Below the pieces are notes generated by a model. It worked only from the letters and a program-made list of their open reading frames with translations. It was not told the DNA's origin and searched no databases. Made by a program: the position numbers and the translations under genes. Below are positions 1-10,817 of a stretch of DNA of 64,000 nucleotides, piece after piece (position 1 is the first letter of the stretch; each line of letters starts with the position of its first letter). Source of the stretch: Artemisia argyi (lineage: Eukaryota > Streptophyta > Magnoliopsida > Asterales > Asteraceae); assembly GCA_030686995.1 (NCBI GenBank), contig CM060709.1, forward strand, positions 130,867,873-130,931,872. Reading direction: 5' to 3'.

Positions 1-768
1 CAGTAACCATACTTTGCTCTAGTGATCTCATTCTCCAGTAGCGTGAATAGACATAGCCATACTTCCAAAAACATACAATAAAAACAGTAACCTCATATGG
101 GAAGTAGAGTTAGTCACAAAACCAGTAACATCATTAGGTCTGAGAAGAGTGCGCATCAAATAACCAGTAGACCAGTAGATCACGCAACATTATCAAGATC
201 TAATATGCGTAAATTACTAGGGTTCATCGTTGGATTAAAACCTAACTCACCAATACTAGTAGTCTATGCAATAGCATCAGTAATAAGTCCCATCAAATTC
301 AGAAAACATACCATCATGTTCTGATTATGGTTTTGTACAAACAAAGTTTCAATTCAACGAAACAAACCCTAATAAATCAATCATACTTTGATCCAAGATG
401 AATTAATCGACTTCCATAATGAATTAAAGCCAGTAAACACAAATTTATGAAGTTGCATATCATAAAATTCCTAAAAATTTGAAATATTTTACCTCTCTCT
501 ACAGCAGTTTTCGACACCCTATATCTTACGCATAAAAGCTCCAATTCAAGATCCCTCCAGTGAAACGTTAGCTTGATATACCGAGAGTCTCCACACAGAA
601 TTCTAGCCCGATCTAACAGCTAACGAAAAAATTATCGTTGTTCAAAAAAAGCCCTGCAGTAAGTATTGAAGATACGAACCAGTTACGAATTTTTTCTTGT
701 TTTCTTAGTTCTTTGACAACGAACCTTATAACATCCCTAGATCGAGAGCCCCCCTCTCCGATACCACA
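1..768. other. Unassigned AT-rich flank left of the H LTR
   Basis: No convincing coding region is visible. The short word CCAGTA/CAGTAAC recurs several times between 1 and 450. Read on the minus strand, the piece next to the LTR (about 740-768) starts with TGGTATCGGAGAGG, which resembles the initiator-Met-tRNA primer-binding site that follows a 5' LTR. This stretch may therefore be the leader of a second copy of the H element lying to the left. It could equally be unrelated flanking DNA. Confidence 0.3.
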
Positions 769-1323
769 TGTTAGAAACTATGAACGCAACATTAAAGATA
801 GTTTCTAGGACCGTTTTGGACTCCTGGTTGTTTAGACCATGATCTAGGATTAATCAATAAGCATAGAATAACAATGATAAACATATATAGAATGCACAAC
901 GTAATATCAAACATATCATTGTTATTATTAACAAGACTTCGTCATCATCTCTGCTCTACTACAATCTCCAACACAACCCCAATCCTAGATGATCAACTCT
1001 AGGACATGTTATCTAAACACATAACAAGGAATCAATGATCATTAAGGCTAAAACTACCCTAGGTGTTTTCCCATAAAACACCTATACACACGCTTATCCT
1101 GGACTTTACATTGTGACACATGAATGACAAAAATATGTACCCTATGTCTCTTTATATAATAGAGACATTAGGGTTTACAAAATACTACAAAGGACTATAA
1201 TGCAAGAACTTCTTTGTAAAGCAAGTCCTTGTCTTTTGCAGTTTCTTCATTCTTCACTTTTTCTTCTTTAGTCCTTCATCTTTCACATGTTTTGTCTTAT
1301 CAACTCAAGTATAATTCCCAACA
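769..1323 (-). repeat. LTR (555 bp) of Copia element H
   Basis: On the minus strand the segment starts TGTTGGGAATTATACTTG and ends with TTTCTAACA, the usual TG...CA form. It follows directly after the env-like ORF of H, so it serves as H's 3' LTR, and the ORF's last codons run into it with the stop at 1283-1285. A primer-binding-site-like TGGTATCGGAGAGG lies just beyond its far end. That is the position expected after a 5' LTR, so this LTR may be shared by two tandem copies. Confidence 0.65.
1145..1166 (-). promoter_or_regulatory. TATA box of the H LTR, flanked by an inverted repeat
   Basis: Minus-strand ATTATATAAA lies between TGTCTC and GAGACA, which are inverted repeats of each other. The position within the 555-bp LTR fits a U3 promoter, with the transcript running away from the env-like ORF. 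This is inferred from sequence only. Confidence 0.45.
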
Positions 1324-2081
1324 GGTTAGCTGACTTCAGGATGTTTACCAGCTCAGTGATTTGAGCAGAGTTTTGCTGGTAAGTTTGAGCAGCCTGAAGT
1401 AGCTTCCTGTTGAGCTCAGGATCATCTTTGACAGATTCTGGAATAGTTTTAATGCTCTTTGTAATTTGGCAAAGTGTGGCATTAAACTTGTTGAGATGGC
1501 TGTCAAGAGTTGTTAGGGAGAAGGAGATTGCAGCTTGTTGTTCCACAGTATTGTCATCAAAGGCTTCAACAGAATCTCTGAGGTTGAAGTAGTGAACGGC
1601 TTGCTTAGTGTGTATGTCGAACACGTCATCAGTGATCTCTCTGTAAAGAACATTACCAGCCCTCTTCAAGATCTTCATTAGCTTCATTTCAGTGAGAGGC
1701 TGGGAGTCATCATACTTTTCTAGCCTGGCTGGGGAGGAAGTCTCAGGTTCAGTATCCTGAGATTTAGAATCTTCCTCCTATTGGTGAGAGGGAGACTGAT
1801 GTGAATGTTCAGTGGTTGTGGCATAAGTCACCATATCATCTCCAGCCTCATAAACTTCCTCCTCACTGGCTTTACTCATAACATCATCATCAGAGTCAAG
1901 AACAACCTGAAATGCAGCCATAGAATCAATCTGCAAAAAGGGTTTAGCTGGCTCCTCTTTATAAGAAGACTTGCCTTGTTTGTGGTCACTCCCTGAACCC
2001 TCAAATCCAGCAGACTGGGATTTGTCTACCTGGTCCTTAGGGTCAGTTTGCGAAGAATGCGTATCTCCATGAGGGGGTGTT
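1283..2081 (-). pseudogene. C-terminal part of the env-like ORF of Copia element H
   Basis: This open minus-strand segment is the third piece of an ORF lying downstream of the H pol gene. The other pieces are 9308-9392 and 62088-62996. The protein here is rich in Ser, Glu and Asp, with an acidic patch (VLDSDDDVMSKASEEEVYEA), and ends in a helical, probably coiled-coil stretch (TEMKLMKILKRAGNVLYREI, then LNRKLLQAAQTYQQNSAQIT). One in-frame TAG near 1780 breaks it (SPSHQ then stop). The last codons extend into the LTR. No named domain is recognised. ORFs after pol are known in SIRE-type Copia elements and are called env-like by position; I see no membrane segment in this part. Confidence 0.6.
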
Positions 2082-3021
2082 GGTTCTGATGAGGCGAAAA
2101 ATGAACCACTTTTGGGGGGTCATTTAAGCCCGAATCCGAAGTTATTTGATCAAATATTGCCCTAAATCGTTCCTTTTGTGATTTTAGGTACTTTGGGAGA
2201 GAAGTTTTGGGAGAAACCCTAAGTACGATTTTGGTGTAACTTTACAGGGTTTTCAAGGGTTCCAACCCCTTGATACCTTGCATGATTAATCAAGATAAGT
2301 GTTCTTCTAATTCAATCAATATGTCTATGTGTTGGTTGTCTATATCTTGTTCTTCTCTTAATTCCATCATGCTAGGCTAGATCTATCTTGTGTTTGCTTA
2401 GATCTAATGAAACCTAGATATTGATTATGTGTTGATTACTTGTTTATTCTTGTCTTGGATGAATGATTTATATGTTAGGCTTAAGAAAACTGGCAGATCT
2501 CCAATTGGTAACATGCTTGAACGTCTTAAGAAACATGAACCGAGGCGTACTAGGTCTTTATTGGTTGTATTTAATGCATGAGCCACTGTTTACAATCCCT
2601 ATAGTTGTGCTGGGCATGGTGTAGGAGGAGATAAGAGCTCATAGAATTGGGGAGTTATGTGTGCCACCCCATGAATGGTATTAAGGAATACGATCCGTCA
2701 TCCATGCAATTATAACAAGTAATTAACGTGTAAAAGATGTCTAGGGAGTAGTGAAATCTAAGTAAACACATTTTCTCCAATTACTGCTCACAACCTTAGT
2801 TTATTTAGCTTATTTTCATTTTTAGTATTTTATTTTGATTGCATCTTAGTATTGGGTTAGTTGATTAGCAACTAATTCCGCCCAAATCCTTCAAACCCCG
2901 AGATTTTACTTGCTTTCATAAAAATATAAAAATACAAAAATAATCATCCCTCACCTTTAGAACTAGTATTTAGGCTTTCTAATCCTAGCGACACTATTCC
3001 TAAGCTGAACGATCAATCCCC

Positions 3022-3055
3022 CGGTACTTGTCACTATACTATACTACAACGATCA
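3022..3055 (-). other. tRNA-Asp 5'-half-like sequence in the A LTR
   Basis: Read on the minus strand this is CGTTGTAGTATAG, then TATAGTGACAAGTA. Plant tRNA-Asp(GUC), from memory, begins with GUCGUUGUAGUAUAGUGG and continues UAAGUA. The match is broken by a short TATAG duplication and two changes. It lies about 85 nt upstream of a primer-binding site for the same tRNA. It recurs at 9198-9231 in A and, in the other orientation, at 25357-25390 and 60219-60250 in E. Confidence 0.55.
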
Positions 3056-3082
3056 GGTACACTGCCTGGTGGGGGTCGTAAG

Positions 3083-3099
3083 CTTCTCGAGATCCCTCG
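3083..3099 (+). other. U5 hairpin of element A
   Basis: TCTCGAG, loop ATCC, CTCGAGA form a perfect 7-bp stem. It lies between the tRNA-like segment and the LTR end, and it is also present in the second A LTR and in the right E LTR. A structured U5 is plausible for control of reverse-transcription start, but that is inference. Confidence 0.5.
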
Positions 3100-3138
3100 A
3101 GAGGTAAAGCCTGTTGCGATTCCCACGCATCAAGTTTT

Positions 3139-3157
3139 TGGCGCCGCAGCCCGGGGA
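3139..3157 (+). other. Primer-binding site of element A (tRNA-Asp type, altered)
   Basis: Seven bases after the LTR end comes TGGCGCCG followed by CAGCCCGGGGA. The equivalent in E (60109-60126) is an exact complement of the plant tRNA-Asp 3' end, as I recall it. Here the middle is changed and one base is added. A tRNA-Asp primer is characteristic of Athila-type elements. Confidence 0.7.
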
Positions 3158-3296
3158 ATAGTTATTGTCTAAGTTAGAATTTCTTTTTATTAGGTCTACT
3201 TGCTAGATTCCTTTCTAGTAAGATTTTATTTTTAGGTCTTCTTTAGTCTATCTATTTCTTTGTGCCTTTGTTCGTAACTCTTTACCATCCGACACC

Positions 3297-5828
3297 ATGG
3301 AAGGTGGTAACATCTTTGAACCCATCATCCCACCACAACAAAACCCACCACTAGAACCCCTTAGGCCCCGAACCTTAGGAGAGTATTCCCGACCTAGCCA
3401 CCAAGGCTACCGAAACACCATTGAGCTCACCGGAGCCAATGTGACCCCCTTGCGATCCGACACCATCCGGTTGGTGCAAAGCGGATGTGCATTCCATGGA
3501 CTTCGTTCCGAAGATCCAAACCAACATCTTAAGGACTTCCTCAAAATCGTAGATTCCATAGACCTAGGTGTTGAAACTAGAGAGACTACCTGTTTACGCC
3601 TATTCCAATTCTCTCTACGGGATCAAGCTAGTCAATGGCTTGAGCGTTTACCCGCGGGATCCATCACCACATGGGATGATCTCACCACTCGTTTCCTTGC
3701 TCAATTTTTCCCACCGGGGAGAACTACTAAGCTTAGAAATGACATCTTGATGTTCCAACAACGTCAGAATGAATCTCTTTATGAAGCATGGACTCGTTTC
3801 AAGGACTTACTCCAAAAAGTCCCTCATCATGGCATAGATCTTTGGCTCCAAGTCCAAATCTTTTATGACCATATCGACATCTCCACGAGGCGAGCCATTG
3901 ACCAATCGGCCGGTGGTAAGCTACGTGATCTAAGTGCGGAACAATCATGGGAACTCATATAAGATCTTGCTCTCTATGACAACGAAAGTTGGAACGATCC
4001 CCGTGACTTGAACAAAACGGTCAAGGCAATATCCTTGCCTTCGAACAATTCTAGCACTCCCGACTGTAGGATCATGGAACTTGAGGACCAAGTCAAGTTT
4101 CTCATAAAATCTTATGAAGCTCCTAAGCGTTCAAGCCAAGTGAACAAAATCACTTCTTCATGCGAATTATGTAGTGGTCCCCACGACACTCGTGATTGTG
4201 TGGAACTCCCCGGAACATCTTTTGCGGACTACGCATCCACGCGTACCGACGAAGCGGGAGATAAGTGGTACACTTTCAAGCCCGAGCCAAACACATACGG
4301 TGATTCATACAACCCCTCATGGAAAAATCACCCAAACCTTAGGTGGAAACAAAATCAACCCAATTCCTCCAATCCGCCTAACCGTTACCAACCAACCGGT
4401 CCATCATCCAACCGTACTTTCAACAACAATCCTTCTAACAACTTTGGTAGTACCAACAATCTTGAAGGGTTGATGTCAAGGTTTATGGAATCTCAAGAAG
4501 CTCGCATATCTAAGTTTGAAGCCGTTTTCAAACACAAGCAAAGCGAGATGACCACTAGAATTGATGCACTGTTGAAAGTTCTCAATGACCGAGAAATGGG
4601 AGCACTCCCAAGCGACACAATCAAGAATCTGAAACTAAACGTTAATTCCATATCTTCAGTTTCGTCACCCACTTCATGTCCACAATACTACTCGGTCAAA
4701 TCAACGAGCACGTGTTTCAAACAAAACCAAGTTCTTAAAAAAGACCAATCAAATAAAACATCCCATATAGAGCTAGTCAAAAGTATAGTTGAAACACCTC
4801 CTACGGAAGACCTTGACGATGAATTCAAGGAACTTCACCTTGAACGCCCCGTCATTGATGTCTTAGCGCGTGCTCCTTACTATAGTGCCCTCCTAGAAAA
4901 TTATGAGAAGTTCAAACTAGGTAAAAATGGGACCACCTTCGTTCAAAACAAGTTGCCTAAAAAGCTTGATGATCCGGGTATATTTGTTTTGCCTTGTAAG
5001 ATAGGAAGATCCGAAGCTTTCGACACACTAGCCGATTTAGGGTCAAGCCTCAACTTGATTCCCTTATCCTTATTCACCACTCTTAAGCTAGGAAAGTTAG
5101 AGGAAACAGAGGTATTGATAGGGCTAGCGGATGGGAGTATTGCCCACCCGGTTGGAATGATTAAGGATGTAGTTGTTCACGTAGGAAAACTAACTATATT
5201 AGCGGATTTTCACGTCCTAGACATGGTTAGTGACACTACATGCCCATTATTGGTAGGAAGAGGATTTTTAGCAACCGCTAGCGCCATGATAGATTGTAAG
5301 GAGTCTAAGATAGCGGTAGGTGAAGGAGATACTTGGTCGGTGTACGATGTAAAGAAGCATAGTTATGATTGTGATGATGAACCGACACCGCATTGGGTAG
5401 AGATGAATAGGAGACCATCTAGATACGGACCTTGGATAGAAAGGAACTTCATAGGACCTCAATGCCCATTTTATCTAGAGAAAGATTTCGTAGAAAAGAC
5501 GCATTCGGTAGAACAACTCATAGCTAGAGATGAAGAGCTAGACCCCTTTGAGGACCCCTTAGTCTTTAGGAAGATGATTGAGTTCTTGAGCGTAATGCCT
5601 ATTAATATAGAGATGAATAAGTGGAAAAGAGAGGGAGACAAGTGCAAATGGAGGTGGGTCAAGCCACCTAAAGAAGGTGATGGAACATGGCATATGAGGA
5701 TGACTTTGTATGATCCGGATGGAGAAAAGTTTGAAAGGTCATACCATACTAAGGAAACCGATAGGAAGTTGAAACCTAAGTTTGATCCCAAAGATTTCCT
5801 TAATGAGGAACTCACCTGTATCACGTAG
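3297..5828 (+). pseudogene. gag-pro: Gag-protease ORF of element A, one nonsense codon
   Basis: One frame of about 843 codons starts at ATG 3297 and stops at TAG 5826-5828, interrupted by an in-frame TAA at 3960-3962. The N-terminal part is a Ty3/gypsy gag capsid domain (HLKDFLKIVDSIDL, ASQWLERLPAGSITTWDDL, RFLAQFFPPGRT). Next comes a zinc-knuckle-like CELCSGPHDTRDC (C-X2-C-X3-H-X4-C) near 4158, then an Asn/Pro-rich linker. The C-terminal half is an aspartic protease with active-site motif DLGSS (Asp codon 5034-5036) and the hydrophobic-Gly motif LLVGRGF. No RT, RNase H or integrase follows. Gag would form the particle and the protease would process it. Whether the TAA is a mutation or a readthrough stop cannot be decided here; E has a stop at the neighbouring codon. 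Confidence 0.88.
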
Positions 5829-5842
5829 TAACCCATGACCTT

Positions 5843-5897
5843 GAGTCTAGCTACAAGACTCGTAAATAAAGAAAAGCGCTTCTTGGGAGGCAACCCA
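5843..5897 (+). other. Post-ORF RNA module of element A (two hairpins)
   Basis: Just after the gag-pro stop lies GAGTC, 9 nt, GACTC, then AAATAAAGAAAAG, then a second hairpin TGGG, loop AGGCAA, CCCA. The same layout follows the ORF in B (11841-11896) and E (39393-39449, minus). The second stem changes sequence but keeps pairing. I remember similar GGGAGGCAACCC words from many plant Athila-type elements but no assigned function. Confidence 0.65.
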
Positions 5898-6674
5898 TGT
5901 TTTGTGTGATTTTATTTGTTTGTTTGTTATTTGCTTCCGTATGCATGTTTTATTTTTATTGTTGGTTGATCATGTTTCTAAACTAAATAGTAGAAATACT
6001 TTACTTTGTTGTTTTGGCCTAGTCTTAACTCCACCTAAAAGTATTTTTGCAAAAGATAAGTGTAAGGGGAAACCCCAAATATGTTTTTAAGAAACAAACC
6101 GATCATGATTCTCCACAATATTAAATGAACATGTGTATTCGTATTTGTTAGAGTCAAATGCTTGTATTGAGTCATAATGAAGTTTTGCAGGATTTTCCAG
6201 GAAGTAGGACCAAGTTTTTCCAGAAATTTTCCGGAAACTTAACATAAGGATTTCTGCAAGTCAATTCTGACGGCGTCAGGGGTTTACTCTTGACGGCGTC
6301 AGGAGTTAAAATCTGGAAATTTTACCGGTTTTGTTTTTCTAACGGAGTCTTATGGTTTTTGTGAATTATTAAGTTTTATAATCTCCAGGGAATCTTTAAA
6401 CTTCATTCCACAAGCATTATATCTTATCTTGTTTTCTAGGGTTTAGTAACTTATATAGAATGCCGCCGATTTTACGCGAGGTTGTCTTGTCTATTTTGTC
6501 AGGTTTTACAGGTTATGTATGACAAGAAGATGATTTATATTCTGGAAGGGAAGCTTTGATTGTTCATTTTCTTGGAGGAAGATTTAACCTGGCCACCCTA
6601 TTATCCATACCGAGCGAATCAGGGGAGTATTTGATTTCATTCTCTTTACTTTTTCACTTTTACATCCTTTACTT

Positions 6675-6720
6675 GAACATTGGGGACAATGTTCATCTTA
6701 AGTGTAAGGGGAGGGTAAAA
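6675..6720 (+). other. GGGA-loop hairpin plus internal polypurine tract in A
   Basis: GAACATTG, loop GGGA, CAATGTTC form a perfect 8-bp stem at 6675-6694. AAGTGTAAGGGGAGGG follows 6 nt later. E (38605-38624, minus) and B (12376-12397) have equivalents with different stem sequences. Confidence 0.6.
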
Positions 6721-7677
6721 TGATGATACCTTACATATGCACTTTCACTTGAGTTTGTTTTGTTTAATGGTAGATGTGTAATAAAACTATGAGAAATACT
6801 TGTTAGTGTAATTTTAGCGCCAAATTTAAATTTTTTTTACAACATTTAGGAGTGAAACTTTAGCCATAGCAAGCGTCTCATGGATAGGAGATTGTATGAC
6901 TAGCACATAACCGTATATTCAGAAAAATTTTCCACCCAAATATGTGAGGTTCGCCTTTAGATTTGATAGGAAAAGCATTCATTATTAGTGCTTATGAGTG
7001 TACCGGTAGCATTTAGATTCTAGAACTTGCGTTAGTGATGCATCCCGAGACCGCTAGTGAGACTACATTCGTGTGGTAGGATTTACTACATGATAAGAGG
7101 CATTAGGATCACCCTTGTGTTAAACCCGTATTATAATTACTTGACCATTTAAGTCATATTACTTGGCTAGTTAAGTCAACTAATTTTTCCCACACCCTTA
7201 GCGTTGTACTCATTTTTAGTACACGAAACCCCTAGTACACCCCTCTGAGCCTATCTTTTTATTTCTAACTTTAAGCATTTTACTTAAAGGAAGAATTTGT
7301 TACACCCCACTTAAATGTACAACCAAATCGCCTTAGCCTTCCGTGTATGCGCTCATTTTTAGTGCATTGTTGTTATTTGTTAAACCCTAAGTTAACTTTC
7401 TAATTGATTACATGGTTGCTAAGTCGAGTCATATCCTTGTACATATTGTTTTGGGACGATTGGGACTCATGGGTAAGTACTTATTTTTTGGAGTAATGGG
7501 GAAGAACATCATTTATTACCCCCATATGTACGTTAATCTTAAAAGTACTCCAAGTGTTTTGATTTTCTTAATTCGAGTCATTAGATTAGTTTAATGTAAA
7601 GTATGTAAAGATTCAAGTGTAAGGGAAATGTTCATTCCCTATGATGTATTATTTTGGATGGTAGGGTAGGAGTGTAT

Positions 7678-7679
<2 letters not shown>

Positions 7680-7714
<35 letters not shown>
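7680..7714 (+). repeat. Poly(A) run of 35
   Basis: An uninterrupted A run lies in the noncoding region of A, preceded by GTATGC. The equivalent place in E (about 37560-37625) is T/A-rich but not a pure run, so expansion in A is likely. The length may be unreliable in the assembly. Confidence 0.8.
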
Positions 7715-7715
<1 letters not shown>

Positions 7716-8221
7716 GGACTACCATCCCTTTTTATTCTATGTTCATTTTATATTTTTGTTATTTTTCATTTATTAGCTTAAGTCGAGTCTAGTCTTGGCT
7801 TAGCAACGCCATATTGTACATGTAATTAACTAAGATTGTTAACTCGCCACCAGTAAAACCTCCTTTATCCAACAAAACCGTGTATTTCATATCCCTACAC
7901 CTAACGTTACAACCCTTTAAAAGACCTCTTTGATAGTTTATCCTAGGTGCTTACGCCATGTGGTGGAGGTTTGATCCTTTCCCAAGCCTATGGTAATCTA
8001 TTTTGCTATGACAGGTAGTGAGAGATATCTTCCGTTTCCATATTGTAATTTATACTTTATTACACCCGAGAGATGTGAGTATCTAAACACTATTTGTGAG
8101 GTGCTAGTGTATGACCTCCGTGCTTGTCTATTGGTCTTTAGTGGAACGATTATTTGTTGTAATTACTTTTATGTTAGTGTTAAATGACCCCTAACTTGTC
8201 TTTTGAGTAGAATAAAAGCGC

Positions 8222-8261
8222 ATTTGCTTGAGGACAAGCAAATCTCAAGTGTAAGGGTATA
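8222..8261 (+). other. PPT-proximal hairpin and polypurine tract of element A
   Basis: ATTTGCTTG, loop AGGA, CAAGCAAAT form a perfect 9-bp stem (8222-8243). Eighteen nt follow, including the purine tract AAGTGTAAGGG, and then the 3' LTR begins at 8262. D, E and F have the same spacing and G has 17 nt. Confidence 0.7.
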
Positions 8262-9307
8262 TGTTGAGGCGAAAAATGAACCACTTTTGGGGGGTCATTT
8301 AAGCCCGAATCCGAATTTATTTGATCAAATATTGCCCTAAATCGTTCCTTTTGTGATTTTAGGTACTTTGGGAGAGAAGTTTTGGGAGAAACCCTAAGTA
8401 CGATTTTGGTGTAACTTTACAGGTTTTTCAAGGGTTCCAACCCATTGATACCTTGCATGATTAATCAAGATAAGTGTTCTTCTAATTCAATCAATATGTC
8501 TATGTGTTGGTTGTCTATATCTTGTTCTTCTCTTAATTCCATCATGCTAGGCTAGATCTATCTTGTGTTTGCTTAGATCTAATGAAACCTAGATATTGAT
8601 TATGTGTTGATTACTTGTTTATTCTTGTCTTGGATGAATGATTTATATGTTAGGCTTAAGAAAATTGGCAGATCTCCAATTGGTAACATGCTTGAACGTC
8701 TTAAGAAACATGAACCGAGGCGCACTAGGTCTTTATTGGTTGTATTTAATGCATGAGCCACTGTTTACAATCCCTATAGTTGTGCTGGGCATGGTGTAGG
8801 AGGAGATAAGAGCTCATAGAATTGGGGAGTTATGTGTGCCACCCCATGAATGGTATTAAGGAATACGATCCGTCATCCATGTAATTATAACAAGTAATTA
8901 ACATGTAAAAGATGTCTAGGGAGTAGTGAAATCTAAGTAAACACATTTTCTCCAATTACTGCTCACAACCTTAGTTTAATTAGCTTATTTTCATTTTTAG
9001 TATTTTATTTTGATTGCATCTTAGTATTGGGTTAGTTGATTAACAACTAATTCCGCCCAAATCCTTCAAACCCCGAGATTTTACTTGCTTTCATAAAAAT
9101 ATAAAAATACAAAAATAATCATCCCTCACCTTTAGAACTAGTATTTAGGCTTTCTAATCCTAGCGACACTATTCCTAAGCTGAACGATCAATCCCCCGGT
9201 ACTTGTCACTATACTATACTACAACGATCAGGTACACTGCCTGGTGGGGGTTGTAAGCTTCTCGAGATCCCTCGAGAGGTAAAGCCTGTTGCAATTCCCA
9301 CGCATCA
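8262..9307 (+). repeat. 3' LTR of element A
   Basis: 1046 bp, starting TGTTGAGGCG and ending CACGCATCA, followed by TSD GGTTC. About 12 single-base differences from 2087-3132 are visible. Some are transitions at C/G (GCG to GCA, GTCG to GTTG), as expected from deamination of methylated cytosine. Confidence 0.9.
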
Positions 9308-9392
9308 GGTTCCATATCAGCGGGTGGTTTTAGTCCCCCTAAGTCTTTGTCCCCAGTTGTTCCTTCAGCCACTGATGGGTTTGTGTCTGTGG
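9308..9392 (-). pseudogene. Middle fragment of the H env-like ORF between elements A and B
   Basis: This 85-bp piece of host element H is stranded between the A and B insertions. Its minus-strand frame (GTTGDKDLGGLKPPADM and neighbours) stays in phase with 1283-2081 once A and one GGTTC copy are removed, and with the segment ending at 62083 once B and one TSD copy are removed. The composition (Thr/Gly/Pro/Asp-rich) fits a disordered linker. Confidence 0.75.
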
Positions 9393-9603
9393 CATTATGA
9401 TGAGATCAAATAAGTACATTTTATCAACATCATTTATCCTATTTAATTGACTTGTTTTATATTATTTTGTATGAGAATTGGTGCTTTAATGTTTACTTTA
9501 GTGATTCTCAGGTAAAAACAGGCAATTAGATTAAAGTTAATGATATTGGACGAATTATGGAGCTAAATGATCAAGATTTGAAAAGTCTACTGAAATTCAA
9601 GAG

Positions 9604-9970
9604 ATGCGCCTTATCTCTCTCAACAGATACACCGCAACATCATACTTAGATGAATTCGAAGACCATTGCCTGACTTTGAAGAATGTGCTGCATCTAATTA
9701 CAACATGCGCTGCATATGAAACTTTGGTCAACGAAGGATAATCAACTTGATCTACTCCAAAATACACCGCATCTCATTTACAACATGCGCCGTATCAGCT
9801 AAAGACTTCACCAGATTCTATCCAAGACGTTAAAGAACATGCGCTGCATAGAGAAACAAGTTACGCCGCATCTTAAGGCGGTGTACGAATATTCCAGAAT
9901 ATAATAATCTTGTACCCCACGTGAAGTTAAGTAGATGCGCCGCATCTGTCATCAACTTGCGCCACATCGA
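9604..9970 (+). promoter_or_regulatory. Array of GATGCGNCGCATC-like palindromes upstream of the B TATA box
   Basis: Several full or half sites lie here, for example ATGCGCTGCAT near 9708 and 9838, ATGCGCCGTAT near 9786, TACGCCGCATC near 9867 and the full AGATGCGCCGCATCT at 9933-9947. More copies lie in the internal region (11040-11390, 11938-12165). Confidence 0.6.
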
Positions 9971-9985
9971 TCTCTCAGACAGAAC

Positions 9986-9994
9986 CTATAAATA
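9986..9994 (+). promoter_or_regulatory. TATA box of element B
   Basis: CTATAAATA at 9986-9994, followed by CCCC and AAAACCCTAAGG about 40 nt downstream. It lies mid-LTR, just after the palindrome array, as expected for the U3/R promoter. Confidence 0.6.
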
Positions 9995-10817
9995 CCCCAA
10001 GACAGATACGAGTTTGGTGTACAGAAAAACCCTAAGGAGACGAATTCAGTCGAAGAATCATTGCAAGACACGCCCCAAACGAAGATCTTAGAGCCGTAAG
10101 AAGGTCCTGCATGTGTATAATTCATTAAGTAGTTTTGTTTATTGTATTAGTAAGCTTTAATTCATCAGGATTGATGGGCTTGTGGCCACCATACCGCTCC
10201 CCTTAAAATTGCTTTCCCATCGGTTAAAGTTTATATGATTGATGTTTTTGCTGAATTATATTTGTGCATTGATAACCTCTGTGTTTAGTTGAGTCTTCTG
10301 GGCTACCATACCTGTTCCTCGCCTACTTATCTAGTAAACATAAGTAATCATTAAGAGTTTACTCGCCGATATATAGGATCTAACGAGACATATTAGATTA
10401 CGATACTCATCATATAAAACTAGCAACATAACAACTGACAAGCTACTTAATTATAAGGACATGCCTTCTTACGTGTTTCTATTATCTATCTGTGTACATG
10501 ATTGCTATTCACTGATTCGTTCTCATTAGTTTTACTTTTATTGTTTAATTAAATCTGTGTTAGTCTCTCAGGTTAAACCCCTTTTTATTAGATTAGGATT
10601 GTAAAACTAACTTAGATATTAAAATACTGATTAAATCAACTAGATATTACGTTCCATTCTTAGTGTTCGATACTCTACTTACAACTATATGCATATTGAT
10701 CGGGTACATTGCTCGTTAAGTGTGTGTGTTAGTAATAAGTCAGCTAAATATAAATGTAAAGCTTGAAAAGGCTTAAAAACCCTATGCTACACTGACATAT
10801 GACACGCATCAAGTTTT

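Larger units (their letters stand above)
2087..3132 (+). repeat. 5' LTR of element A
   Basis: Starts TGATGAGGCGAAAAATG and ends CCCACGCATCA. Compared with the E LTR (1409 bp) it lacks about 360-390 bp of U3, with the breakpoint near 2195-2212. The missing part is where E carries its TATA box and its TGACGNCGTCA palindromes. The 3' LTR of A lacks the same part. Confidence 0.9.
5898..8221 (+). other. Long noncoding 3' region of element A
   Basis: No coding region is visible in about 2.3 kb. It holds two copies of TGACGGCGTCA (6268-6278, 6291-6301), a GGGA-loop hairpin with an internal polypurine tract (6675-6720) and a 35-A run (7680-7714). The same order, diverged, is found in E between 37060 and 39392. 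The missing pol gene of an ancestral Athila may once have been here, but I see no remnant of it. Confidence 0.6.
2082..9312 (+). mobile_element. Element A: non-autonomous Athila-like Ty3/gypsy retrotransposon with TSD GGTTC
   Basis: The two LTRs are 1046 bp each (2087-3132, 8262-9307) and begin and end TGATG...CATCA (the second starts TGTTG). They are flanked by the perfect duplication GGTTC at 2082-2086 and 9308-9312. Removing the element and one TSD copy leaves H's reading frame intact. The internal region has a gag-protease ORF (3297-5828) and about 2.4 kb without coding, with no RT, RNase H or integrase, so transposition must depend on proteins supplied in trans. By eye the LTRs differ at about 12 positions, around 1%. 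E is a diverged relative in the opposite orientation. Confidence 0.9.
9398..10811 (+). repeat. 5' LTR of element B (1414 bp)
   Basis: Starts TGATGAGATCAAATAAG and ends GACACGCATCA. Between about 9600 and 9970 it holds many variants of the palindrome GATGCGCCGCATC, followed directly by a TATA box at 9986. The last 555 bp match 61542-62082 with a few percent divergence. Confidence 0.85.

Noticed and set aside
97..324. 75-codon ORF in the left flank
   Set aside because: No domain, low-complexity CAGTA-rich sequence, no supporting context.
5898..8221. Remnant of RT or integrase in A
   Set aside because: I looked for RT motifs in all frames and saw none. The longest ORFs are under 70 codons.
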